Shown here piece after piece: positions 16,264-24,168 of a stretch of 47,186 bases of DNA. Source of the DNA: JANXQE01 sp035651635 (lineage in GTDB: Bacteria; Verrucomicrobiota; Verrucomicrobiia; Limisphaerales; UBA8199); assembly GCA_035651635.1 (NCBI GenBank), contig DASRFK010000309.1, positions 1-47,186 on the forward strand, given 5' to 3'. The translations under genes were made by a program, and so were the position numbers. The notes below the pieces were generated by a model, which had not been told where the DNA came from, did not search any database, and worked only from the letters and a program-made list of their open reading frames with translations. Numbering within the stretch: the stretch's first letter is position 1; each line of letters starts with the position of its first letter.

Positions 16264-17712
16264 CTATTTGGGCTTCAATTGCGGAAACAAAATCACATCC
16301 CGGATGCTTTCCTGGCCCAGCAGCATCATGCAGAGCCGGTCAATCCCCAAGCCCATGCCCCCGGCGGGCGGCATGCCATGTTCCAGGGCCACCAGGAAAT
16401 CCTCATCGAGTTTTTGCTGTTCGCCGCCGGCCTGGTGTTCCAGCCGCTCTCGCTGCTCGATGGGATCATTCTGCTCGGTGTATGCGGGCGCGATTTCCTG
16501 CCCATTGATGCAACACTCAAACACCTCAACTGTGTCCGGATCTTCCGGCGAGAGTTTGGCTAATGGAATGAGCTGTTTTGGCGCGTGGGTCACAAACGTT
16601 GGATGGATCAACGTCGGCTCGATCAGTTTCTCGAACACCGCCTGCGTGATTTCGAAATCCTCGTGTTGCGGCGAAATCTCGGCGCCCAGGCTGATCGCCC
16701 GCTCGCGTCGGGTCTGCGGCGTTAGCTCAAACCAATCGACTCCCGCCCGCTCACGCAGCAAATCCTTGTACTTGATGCGCCGCCAGGGCGGTGTCAGGTC
16801 GATGCTCTTGATCTCCTGTCCGGTGGCATCCTTGTGCTGAATGATCAACGTGCCGAGCACGGCTTGGGCAACCTGGCAGACCATCGATTGCACCAGTTCC
16901 ATCATGCTTTCGTAATCGCCATAGGCTTGATAGGCCTCCAGCATCGTGAACTCGGGGTTGTGTTTGCGCGAGAGGCCTTCATTACGAAAGTTGCGCCCGA
17001 TCTCATACACTTTATCCAGGCCCCCGACTAAGAGCCGTTTCAGATACAGTTCCAGCGCAATGCGCAAATAGAAATTGCAGCCCAGCGCATTGTGATGCGT
17101 GATAAACGGCGCGGCCGCCGCTCCACCCGGAATCGCCTGCATCATCGGGGTCTCCACCTCCACAAAACCGCGCCCGTGCAGGAATTTGCGAATTTCCCAC
17201 ACAATCTGGCTGCGTTTCAGGAATACTTCCTTTACTTCGGGATTAGCGATGAGATCCAGATACCGTTGGCGGTAGCGGATTTCGGTGTCGGCCAGGCCGT
17301 GCCATTTTTCCGGGGGTGGGCGCAGCGCTTTGGCCAGGATCACAAAAGACGTCAACCGGATGGAAATCTCGCCCGTCTTCGTCGTAAACAATGTGCCGGT
17401 TACCCCGATGAAGTCGCCCAGGTCTAGATGCCGGAAAACGCCGAATTGCTCATCGCCCAGGATGTTTTTTTGGGCATAAACCTGCAGCCGCCCGCTCTGA
17501 TCTCGCACGTCGATAAACATGCTCTTGCCCATGTCCCGATGCGCTGTCACGCGCCCGGCTACCGAGACCTGCCGCTCCTCGACATAATTCGTCCGCGCTT
17601 CGGCGCAGCTCTCCTTGGGAGTGAATTTGCTTCTGAACGGATCCCGTCCCTGAGCGCGCAAAGCCTCCAGCTTTGTGCGCCGTTGCTCGATCAACGAATT
17701 GGTCTCGTCCAT
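16264..17712 (-). CDS. lysS: Lysyl-tRNA synthetase, class II
   Basis: The product is 482 aa from the ATG at 17712. The frame is open to 17937, but that extension is translated repeat sequence, so I reject it. The enzyme ligates lysine to tRNA-Lys. An N-terminal OB-fold anticodon domain (about 50-130: VSVAGRVTAHRDMGKSMFIDV) precedes the class II core. Motif 1 is near 175-195 (FVEVETPMMQ), motif 2 is YEIGRNFRNEGLSRKHNPEFTM (about 236-257), and motif 3 is GMGLGIDRLCMMLLG near the C-terminus. No strong Shine-Dalgarno sequence is visible. A 108-bp tandem array lies in the 505-bp leader between this gene and the sensor kinase upstream. Confidence 0.96.
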   Translation of the reverse strand: MDETNSLIEQRRTKLEALRAQGRDPFRSKFTPKESCAEARTNYVEERQVSVAGRVTAHRDMGKSMFIDVRDQSGRLQVYAQKNILGDEQFGVFRHLDLGDFIGVTGTLFTTKTGEISIRLTSFVILAKALRPPPEKWHGLADTEIRYRQRYLDLIANPEVKEVFLKRSQIVWEIRKFLHGRGFVEVETPMMQAIPGGAAAAPFITHHNALGCNFYLRIALELYLKRLLVGGLDKVYEIGRNFRNEGLSRKHNPEFTMLEAYQAYGDYESMMELVQSMVCQVAQAVLGTLIIQHKDATGQEIKSIDLTPPWRRIKYKDLLRERAGVDWFELTPQTRRERAISLGAEISPQHEDFEITQAVFEKLIEPTLIHPTFVTHAPKQLIPLAKLSPEDPDTVEVFECCINGQEIAPAYTEQNDPIEQRERLEHQAGGEQQKLDEDFLVALEHGMPPAGGMGLGIDRLCMMLLGQESIRDVILFPQLKPK

Positions 17713-17780
17713 AGCGAATGCCGTGGTAATAAACACGGAAACGTCGGCAATGTCCAAGGCGAAAAGGGGTGGCCGCCTCC

Positions 17781-18214
17781 GGCGCGCGGACTTCCAGTCC
17801 GCAGCGATCCGCGAACCGAACCTGGCCCGGGCACGGTCTGTCGTCAGCGGGTGTTCGTCCGTTGCTGCGGGCAGAATGCCCGCGCGCCGGCGCGCGGACT
17901 TCCAGTCCGCAGCGATGCCCGAACCGAATTTGGTCAAGGCATGGCCTGTCGTCAGCAGGTGTTCGTCCGTTGCTGCGGGCAGAAATGCCCGCGCGCCGAC
18001 GCGCGGACTTCCAGTCCGCAGCGATGCCCGAACCGAATTTGGTCAGGGCATGGCCTGTCGTCAGCAGGTGTTCGTCCGTTGCTGCGGGCAGAATGCCCGC
18101 GCGCCGGCGCGCGGACTTCCAGTCCGCAGCGATGCCCGAACTGAATCTGGCCAGGGCATCGCCTGTCGTCAGCGGGTGTTCGTCCGTTGCTGCGGGCAGA
18201 ATGCCCACGCGCGG
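17781..18214. repeat. Tandem array C: four 108/109-bp units
   Basis: Units begin at 17781, 17889, 17998 and 18106 (spacings 108, 109 and 108). The next unit's first bases appear at about 18205-18214, four bases before the kinase stop codon. Each unit contains the hairpin GCGGACTTCCAGTCCGC, a CCCGAACCGAA-type segment, GTCGTCAG, GTGTTCGTCCGTTGCTG and a CGGGCAGAATGCCCGCGCG palindrome. The units are nearly identical, with unit 1 the most diverged (GATCCGCGAACC). All three plus-strand frames, and two of the minus-strand frames, stay open through much or all of the array. It lies in the lysS leader. Spacers are not unique, so it is not a CRISPR array. Confidence 0.9.
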
Positions 18215-18217
18215 AAA

Positions 18218-20137
18218 CTAAACCTTAATTTTGGAACCGCGCGGCGCGGCCGCTTCAACTGTCACGGGGGCATCCGGCGCGAAGTTCAGCCGGTTAATTA
18301 CGGGAGCAGGGCGGGGTGGCTGCACTTGTAAGGCGGGCAGTTCGATCCCGAAGAGCGCGCCGCCTAAAGGCGATTCATCGCAATAAATCCGGCCATGATG
18401 CTCGACCAGATAGGTGTGAGCGACCGACAAACCCAGGCCCGTGCCGATGCCGGCCGGTTTGGTGGTAAAGAATGGCTCGAAGATTTTGGTGCGCAGGTGG
18501 GCCGGGACTCCCGGTCCGCTGTCCTCGACCAGTGCAACGAGACGGCCGGGTTCCTGTCGGGTCACGACGCGCAGCACTTTGGCCTTATTCGAGCCCTCCA
18601 TTGCTTGCAGCGCGTTATTGAGCAGGATGATGAATACTTGTTGAACCTGGTCAAGGCTGGCGGAAATGATTGGCAACTCCGGGTTCAATTCGAGCATGAG
18701 TTCAACATCTGCTTTCATGAACTCCGAGCGACGCAGTTCCAGCACGTTTCGCACGACCTCGTTAAGGTTGACCTTCTCTTTTTCCGGACCCCCTTCCCGG
18801 GCCAGATTTAGAAAATTGCGCATCATCCGTGTGGCGCGCTGGTGTTCGGCCGCAGCGGTCTTGAGTCGCTCGCGCATGGTTTTGGGCAAATCTTTGTCCA
18901 GCAGCATCAATTCGAGCAACGAGCCGGAAACGCTCAACGGATTGTTCAATTCGTGCACCACTCCCGAGATCATTTGCCCCAGAGCCGAGAGCTTTTCGGC
19001 TCGACGCAGTTGTTGTTCCAGGTGGCTGACTTCGGTTACCTCACGGAGATAAAATTGGAAGGCGGTGGCGCCGGCGAAATCAATGGCTGAACCGGCGACC
19101 TCAACGTTAACGAGGGTGCCGTCTTTGCGCTGGATCTGCTGAAAGCGCCGCCGGCAAGCCGATTCAAACCAGGCCTGCCCTTCGGCGGGATTAACTCCTC
19201 CCATGACCGGGACGACGAACAAGTTTGCCAGGACTTGTTCGTGCGCTTCTCTGGCAGAAAGGCCCAGCACACGGCAAGCCGCCTGGTTCAATCCCACGAT
19301 GCGTAAATCTTCGCGCGTGGTGATGACGATCGGTTCGCTGGATTGCTCGAACAAATGGCGGTATCTCTCCTCGGTCAGAGTGATACGATTCTGCAGCACG
19401 GCCTTTTCCTGCTCTTTGCTGCGCAGTTGCTGGGCGGCGCGCTTTTCGCGCAGGTGCCGGATCTGTTCCAGCACCAGAATTATCATGTTCACCGCGATGA
19501 ACATCTGTAGCACGCTCGCGGTAAAGAACCCCGTGCTCATGTAATCTGAGAGCCGTTCCAGGAAAGGATAAGCCGCCACAAACAGGCCCCAGAACATGAA
19601 CCCGAAGGAAAGCAGCCCGGCGCCCAGATACTGGCGCTTTCGCCGATATTGATAAAAACCCCAGACCGTTACGACGCTGGCGGCGCCAATCAGGACGAAA
19701 ATCGGAGCCTGCAAAATCAGCCGCTCGTTCTTATCCAGGGTTGAGTCGTTCGAGCCCGGGTAATTCGCGACAAAGCTCCACACAAAGAGAAAACAAAGGA
19801 ACAACCCCAGGGAGAGCTGTCGCACGCGCTTGCCCAGGAAACGCAGGCTGCCCCAGAGCATGAACACAGCCGCAATCCCGATGCACCACTGCTTGAGCAT
19901 CGTCGCCCACCACGGCTCATCGCGGAAATTGCCGTAATACCAAAACAGACTGTAGCTCAGCGTCAGGTACAGCGAATAAAACAGCCAGGCAACCGTCCAG
20001 ATGGAAAAATATTTTCGGCGAGTGTAGTAATTGAGGTACGAGAACACTCCCACCAGCAGCCACACGCTTATCAGCGAAATAAACAGTCCCGCGCGTAGTT
20101 GCCCGTTCGTATCAAAAGTAAAACTCAAGTTGAACAT
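18218..20137 (-). CDS. Seven-segment membrane PAS sensor histidine kinase
   Basis: This 639-aa kinase has an N-terminal hydrophobic region with seven likely membrane spans (about 15-37, 45-67, 83-98, 108-126, 142-163, 172-192, 205-224). A linker helix (225-255) and a PAS domain follow (about 255-375: ERYRHLFEQSSEPIVITT, then QRKDGTLVNVEVAGSAIDF). The HisKA domain carries the phosphoacceptor His395 in SGVVHELNNPLSV. The ATPase has the N-box FIILLNNALQAM (about 502-513), G1 VEDSGPGVP (537-545), the F-box KIFEPFFTTK (551-560) and G2 GIGTGLGLSV (563-572). This is the NtrB/ZraS-like HELNNPL group. It is an orphan: no response regulator adjoins, and no receiver domain is fused. The C-terminal ~40 residues are Pro/Ala-rich. 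The signal is unknown. Confidence 0.93.
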   Translation of the reverse strand: MFNLSFTFDTNGQLRAGLFISLISVWLLVGVFSYLNYYTRRKYFSIWTVAWLFYSLYLTLSYSLFWYYGNFRDEPWWATMLKQWCIGIAAVFMLWGSLRFLGKRVRQLSLGLFLCFLFVWSFVANYPGSNDSTLDKNERLILQAPIFVLIGAASVVTVWGFYQYRRKRQYLGAGLLSFGFMFWGLFVAAYPFLERLSDYMSTGFFTASVLQMFIAVNMIILVLEQIRHLREKRAAQQLRSKEQEKAVLQNRITLTEERYRHLFEQSSEPIVITTREDLRIVGLNQAACRVLGLSAREAHEQVLANLFVVPVMGGVNPAEGQAWFESACRRRFQQIQRKDGTLVNVEVAGSAIDFAGATAFQFYLREVTEVSHLEQQLRRAEKLSALGQMISGVVHELNNPLSVSGSLLELMLLDKDLPKTMRERLKTAAAEHQRATRMMRNFLNLAREGGPEKEKVNLNEVVRNVLELRRSEFMKADVELMLELNPELPIISASLDQVQQVFIILLNNALQAMEGSNKAKVLRVVTRQEPGRLVALVEDSGPGVPAHLRTKIFEPFFTTKPAGIGTGLGLSVAHTYLVEHHGRIYCDESPLGGALFGIELPALQVQPPRPAPVINRLNFAPDAPVTVEAAAPRGSKIKV

Positions 20138-20269
20138 GGCAGGATGGGGAAAGATTCAAAGCTCTAGTCCCATCCGAGCAAAACAAGACAGCACGAAACA
20201 AGCCACGCAACCCTGCAAAATGCGCTTTTGTGACGTTGGCCCGGGCCGTTGCCGGGAAATAGATTATCT

Positions 20270-20275
20270 ATTATA
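20270..20275 (-). promoter_or_regulatory. Possible -10 box (TATAAT) upstream of the sensor kinase
   Basis: On the minus strand the 320-bp gap 20138-20457 contains a perfect TATAAT about 130 nt before the kinase ATG, within a locally AT-rich patch. No good -35 box lies 16-18 bp upstream, so this is a weak call. Nothing else was recognised in the gap. Confidence 0.3.
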
Positions 20276-20457
20276 CCGCAGGCACTTGGAACGAACGTTC
20301 CCCTTGCTCTCCTCCAACCCTGCACTCACCTTGGGTCTGCCTTTCTTCCACCTCACTGGCCGACCCGATCCTTTGCCCAGAATTGAGCCAATTCGACGTC
20401 GCCAGCAGACAACCTGCGCAGAAGTTTTGCTCTGACCGGTTGTTTGGCGACAGGACC

Positions 20458-21018
20458 CTACGGCCCAATTCGTTGCAGGCGGTAGAATCTGACTGGGGCG
20501 GAAACTGCGGCCAAATCGCTGTATTGAAAAGTGCCATCCAGGCCCGCGACCACGGTACCCAGCGTTTGCCAGGAAAGAAAATCTTTGGTGGCTAAAACGG
20601 TATACTTATCGCCAGGATTACCCGTTCCGGCTACGACCGCCGGCCCGGCTAAGCCGGGTGCGACCTTTACGTTTGCCAGGCTCGGTGCGCTCGTGCTAAT
20701 CGGGACGGTGTAGGGCACCTCTCCTGAAAAATCGCTTTCAAGCCCCGAGGCGTCGTAGGCTGTCACGGCAAAATAGTACGTCACTCCCTCGATCAAATTC
20801 GAAATTGTTACGGTCGTGACGTTGCCAAGGGTGGATGCATTAGTGTAGGACTCACTTTTCCCACCATAATACAATCGGTATCCCGCCACTGTAGAATCTG
20901 GACTCGCATCCCAGGCCAGCGTCACCTTTGCAGGCGTCGATCCGTATGCACATAAATTCAAGAACGTCAGGACTATCGTGAAGCTCGCCGCTACCCTCGC
21001 TATTACTTTGCTCGTCAC
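20458..21018 (-). CDS. Secreted fibronectin type III domain protein
   Basis: This 186-aa protein starts at GTG 21018 and has a signal-peptide-like N-terminus (about 1-26, hydrophobic ASFTIVLTFLNLCAYG). One FN3 domain spans about 29-108 and is clear from VTLAWDASPDSTVAGYRLYYG, then TISNLIEGVTYYFAVTAYDASGLES. The C-terminus (about 110-186) is the short beta module ending VRFYRLQRIGP, which also ends other secreted proteins of this lineage. FN3 domains usually mediate binding to polysaccharide or protein. No enzymatic domain is present. It lies 320 bp upstream of the sensor kinase on the same strand. The role is unknown. Confidence 0.82.
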   Translation of the reverse strand: MTSKVIARVAASFTIVLTFLNLCAYGSTPAKVTLAWDASPDSTVAGYRLYYGGKSESYTNASTLGNVTTVTISNLIEGVTYYFAVTAYDASGLESDFSGEVPYTVPISTSAPSLANVKVAPGLAGPAVVAGTGNPGDKYTVLATKDFLSWQTLGTVVAGLDGTFQYSDLAAVSAPVRFYRLQRIGP

Positions 21019-21091
21019 AATTCATATTTACCCTATTTTCGACCGGCGCGGCTACCCTTTGTTTTTTGGCGCGCCCAGGAATTTCCTAGTG

Positions 21092-21198
21092 CCGCGTGTT
21101 TTCGGTTTGGAGTCCCGCCTTTAGGCGGCCGGGCGCCAAAACCGCCTGAAGGCGGGACTCAAGTGCCCACGACCAAGCCGATGTCTTAAAACACGCTC
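21092..21198. repeat. Palindromic element A, copy 2
   Basis: This is the same architecture as 3270-3391. A diverged left end (GCGTGTTTTC) is followed by GGTTTGGAGTCCCGCCTTTAG, its complement CCGCCTGAAGGCGGGACTC, the conserved AAGTGCCCACG tail and a right end TTAAAACACGCTC at about 21186-21198. The left terminal arm has decayed compared with copy 1. It sits between the fibronectin-III gene and the GNAT-like gene. Confidence 0.75.
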
Positions 21199-21288
21199 GA
21201 AGACCTTTGGGTTTCGCACTCTCCAACCCTACGTTGACGGCGCCCGCCCATTTAGTCACCCTGCACACGATCCAAACGCGTTTTGAAC

Positions 21289-22422
21289 ATGAATGAGAAA
21301 GTCCAGATTGTGCACTTGACGCGCACGTCCCGCGACATCCTGCGGTTCCTAAACGTCAGTTACACCATTTACAGCGGTGATCCTAATTGGGTGGCCCCTT
21401 TGCTCATGGATCTTAAAAAAGTATTTACTGACGAGAATCCTCTTTTTCAGCACGCGCGCATGGAATTATGGGTCGCCGTTAAAGGGGGCAAAGACGTCGG
21501 GCGTGTGGCCGGCATTATCGATGACCACTTCAATAAGAGCGCCAAGAGACCGGCGGCTTTTTTTGGCTTTTTTGAATCGATCGATGACCCGCAGGTTTGT
21601 CATTGGCTCTTCGAAGCTGTCCGGGAGTGGGCGCGTGGAGAGCGAGCCCAGATCCTGCAAGGGCCGATGAATCCGACCACGAATGATGAGTGCGGCCTGC
21701 TGGTCGATGGCTTTAATTCGCCGCCTGTATTCATGATGACTTACAACCCACAGTACTATGTCCCTCTTCTGGAAGGCGAGGGGTTCCGCAAAGCCAAGGA
21801 CTTGCTGGCCTTTCACATTGACTTGGCCACTATTCCCATGGACCGCCTTAATCGAATCGCCGCTAAGGTGCGGAAACGCAACCCTGATCTGGTCTTCCGT
21901 CCCGTTCTGAAAAAAACCCTCGACCAGGACATCGCGAAGATTAAAGAAGTCTACAACTCTGCCTGGGAAGAGAATTGGGGATTCGTGCCAATGACTGACG
22001 CCGAGGTCGATTTTATGGCCGCGCGCCTCAAACCGCTGCTGATGGAGGGGCTCATCTGGCTCGCCGAAGCCGGGAGCGAACCAGTCGGATTCCTCCTGGC
22101 CTTGCCTGATTACAACCCCTCGATGCAGCCCTTGCGCGGACATTTGCTGACGCCGAAATTGTTGGGTTTTCTTCCCTATGCGCTCGGGTGGAGACGGCCC
22201 ACGCGCACACGCGTGCTCACCCTTGGGGTGAAGCCCAAGTACCGCTCGAAAGGACTCGAAACAGTCATGCTGATCGAGGGGCTCGATGTGGGTTTTAAAG
22301 CGGGAGTGCGCGAGTCTGAAGCCTCGTGGATTCTTGAGGATAACGTAATGATGTGTCGCATCCTGGAAGCCATCGGCGGCAAGCCCTACAAACGCTATCG
22401 CATTTACGAGCGCGAGGCCTAG
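21289..22422 (+). CDS. GNAT-like acyltransferase family protein (about 377 aa)
   Basis: From the ATG at 21289 the product is 377 aa; a TTG at 21283 would add two residues. The N-terminal half has RFLNVSYTIYSGDPNWVAPL, then ELWVAVKGGKDVGRVAGIIDDHFN, the N-terminal strand pattern of GNAT folds. GPMNPTTNDECGLLVDGF is a conserved family block. The C-terminal half contains LGVKPKYRSKGLETVMLIEG (about 307-326), which resembles the acetyl-CoA pyrophosphate loop V-x-P-x-[YF]-R-x-[KR]-G. The family is widespread and usually annotated as hypothetical or N-acetyltransferase. The acceptor is not known; a role in lipid or amine acylation is only an inference. No operon partner is visible, and a large repeat array begins two bases after the stop. 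Confidence 0.78.
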   Translation: MNEKVQIVHLTRTSRDILRFLNVSYTIYSGDPNWVAPLLMDLKKVFTDENPLFQHARMELWVAVKGGKDVGRVAGIIDDHFNKSAKRPAAFFGFFESIDDPQVCHWLFEAVREWARGERAQILQGPMNPTTNDECGLLVDGFNSPPVFMMTYNPQYYVPLLEGEGFRKAKDLLAFHIDLATIPMDRLNRIAAKVRKRNPDLVFRPVLKKTLDQDIAKIKEVYNSAWEENWGFVPMTDAEVDFMAARLKPLLMEGLIWLAEAGSEPVGFLLALPDYNPSMQPLRGHLLTPKLLGFLPYALGWRRPTRTRVLTLGVKPKYRSKGLETVMLIEGLDVGFKAGVRESEASWILEDNVMMCRILEAIGGKPYKRYRIYEREA

Positions 22423-22423
22423 T

Positions 22424-23165
22424 CCGGAAAGCGCCCCGATGATCAACCTGCCCCAGGACTAGCGCGCCAGCGTTTTGGAGTGCGGGCGCTTTGCGCCGCT
22501 TTTGGAACCGAACGGATTGGTTTGATGCTCGAGAATCTAATCTAAATCATTCGACCCTGTTAGCCCCAAAAGCGCCGCACAGCGGCGCACTCCAAAACCT
22601 CCGGAGTTCGTTCGGTTCCTGAAAAGCGACCTGCCCCAGGACTGGCGCGCCAGCGTTTTGGAGTGCGGGCGCTTTGCGCCGCTTTTGGAACCGAACGGAT
22701 TGGTTTGATGTTCGAGAATCTAATCTAAATCATTCGACCCTCGTTAGCCCCAAAAGCGCCGCACAGCGGCGCACTCCAAAACCTTCGGAGTTCGTTCGGT
22801 TCCTGGAAAGCGACCCGATGACGAACCGGCCCCAGGACTAGCGCGCCAGCGTTTTGGAGTGCGGGCGCTTTGCGCCGCTTTTGGAACCGAACGGATTGGT
22901 TGATGCTCGAGAATCTAATCTAAATCATTCGACCCTCATTAGCCCCAAAAGCGCCGCGCAGCGGCGCACTCCAAAACCTTCGGAGTTCGTTGGGTTCCTG
23001 GAAAGCGACCTGCCCCAGGACTGGCGCGCCAGCGTTTTGGAGTGCGGGCGCTTTGCGCCGCTTTTGGAACCGAACGGATTGGTTTGATGTTCGAGAATCT
23101 AATCTAAATCATTCGACTCGCCTTAGCCCCAAAAGCGCCGCACAGCGGCGCACTCCAAAACCTCC
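22424..23165. repeat. Palindromic tandem array D: four ~183/196-bp units
   Basis: The marker GTTTTGGAGTGCGGGCGC recurs at about 22472, 22655, 22851 and 23034 (spacings 183, 196 and 183). Two pairs of units are therefore offset by exactly 379 bp, implying duplication of a dimer. Each unit pairs TTTTGGAGTGCGGGCGCTTTG with a downstream complement (CAAAAGCGCCGCACAGCGGC, then GCACTCCAAAACC) around a short AT-rich loop (TCTAATCTAAATCATTCGAC). Each unit is thus a large imperfect hairpin. It fills the space between the GNAT-like gene and batE. Dispersed relatives lie at 24030-24130 and 29170-29525. Confidence 0.88.
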
Positions 23166-23196
23166 GCCAAACCATGAGCTCACCGGGCCCGCGAAG

Positions 23197-24168
23197 CTAA
23201 TTCAGCATTTCCTTGTGTACCCATCCGGTCCGGCGCTGGTCGACCTGCACTTGCAGCCACTGGTCTTTTTGATCCAGGACTTCCACTTCCGCTCCATCAT
23301 GCAGCGTGAATGCCGGCTGCGACTCGTCTAACGGGGCCTGCCGCGCCGTAGTTTCTGGAACGATAACGATCGCGTGAGAAACACCTCGATCGAAGTAAAG
23401 CGCGGCCCCGAAAAATCCGAGCATGCAGGCAGTTGCCAGGCCAAACCAGAACATGTAAGGCCGGAGCGCAGGTTTGAACCTCGGCCGCATCTGGCCTAAC
23501 GTCAGCAGCGAAAGCCAGCTCCAAAAGGCTCCCGCCGCCGCCCACGTCCATTCGTTCAAGCTCAACCGGCCAAGCCAGGACGCGAGTTTGTCCGGAACCA
23601 GCGTCGGCCCTTGCACCTGATTGCGCGCAAATTGCAAATTGGCACGCAGGTCCGGATCCCTCGGAGCGAATTGCTGCGCTTTCTGATAAGCCGCGATGGC
23701 TTGACCGATGTGGCCCGATTTAAACAAAGCATTTCCCCAGTTGAAGTACAACGCTTCCGAGACTTGGCCAGCCCGGACCAGCTTCTCGTAAGCTGTGGCG
23801 GCTTCGCTGAACTTGCCTTGCTCGTAAAGTCGGTTCGCAGCATCGAACGCCGCCGCAGGCGACTCGGCCAGGCCTTGCGCCGAAGCAAGAGAAGTCAGGA
23901 AAACAAACGCAAACAGGAAAATGAGCCGGGAAAAGGATCGAGGCCTCGCAAGAGCTCGGCTCTCCGTTTCACGGAGAGGCTCCTTTCGCTCTGGTGCATG
24001 TATTGGGACCGTGAACCCACTCCAAGATGTCGCCCCAGCGTCTTGGAGTGCGGCGCTATGCGCCGCTTTTGGTCGTGGTGCGATCCCGAAAAGCGCCGCA
24101 CAGCGGGCGCACTCCAAAACCTTCGGCTTCCCACGGGGTTCAGGTAACATGGCCGGGTCGCGGTTCAT
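23197..24168 (-). CDS. batE: BatE-like TPR and SH3-type protein with a repeat-derived N-terminal extension
   Basis: The frame encodes 323 aa. An internal signal-like hydrophobic segment (about 81-98, IFLFAFVFLTSLASAQ) is followed by TPRs (about 104-180: AAFDAANRLYEQGKFSEAATAYEKL, then FNWGNALFKSGHIGQAIAAYQKA). Two membrane segments (about 208-226 and 238-258) and a C-terminal bacterial SH3-like domain (about 265-323: VPETTARQAPLDES, then GAEVEVLDQKDQWLQVQV and TGWVHKEML) complete it. This order is that of Bacteroides aerotolerance protein BatE. The ATG at 24168 overlaps the batD stop as ATGA, supporting translational coupling. However, residues ~12-48 are translated palindromic repeat, and no ATG, GTG or TTG lies closer to the signal peptide than residue 18. 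The true N-terminus is therefore uncertain, and the gene may be impaired. Confidence 0.8.
   Translation of the reverse strand: MNRDPAMLPEPRGKPKVLECARCAALFGIAPRPKAAHSAALQDAGATSWSGFTVPIHAPERKEPLRETESRALARPRSFSRLIFLFAFVFLTSLASAQGLAESPAAAFDAANRLYEQGKFSEAATAYEKLVRAGQVSEALYFNWGNALFKSGHIGQAIAAYQKAQQFAPRDPDLRANLQFARNQVQGPTLVPDKLASWLGRLSLNEWTWAAAGAFWSWLSLLTLGQMRPRFKPALRPYMFWFGLATACMLGFFGAALYFDRGVSHAIVIVPETTARQAPLDESQPAFTLHDGAEVEVLDQKDQWLQVQVDQRRTGWVHKEMLN
24030..24130. repeat. Single copy of the array D palindrome inside the batE 5' end
   Basis: GTCTTGGAGTGCGGCGCTATG and its downstream complement (GCGCCGCACAGCGG, then GCACTCCAAAACC) enclose a short centre (GTCGTGGTGCGATCC). This is the same hairpin as in array D but with a different loop. 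It lies wholly within the open batE frame and does not interrupt it. Confidence 0.8.

Noticed and set aside
17781..18214. CRISPR array
   Set aside because: Whole 108-bp units are nearly identical, without unique spacers, and no cas gene is near.
17428..18331. Plus-strand frames across the 108-bp array
   Set aside because: They are translated repeat units; the length multiple of three keeps frames open without selection for protein.
22424..23165. CRISPR array or phage attachment site
   Set aside because: Units are about 190 bp with nearly identical content; no integrase or cas gene is present.
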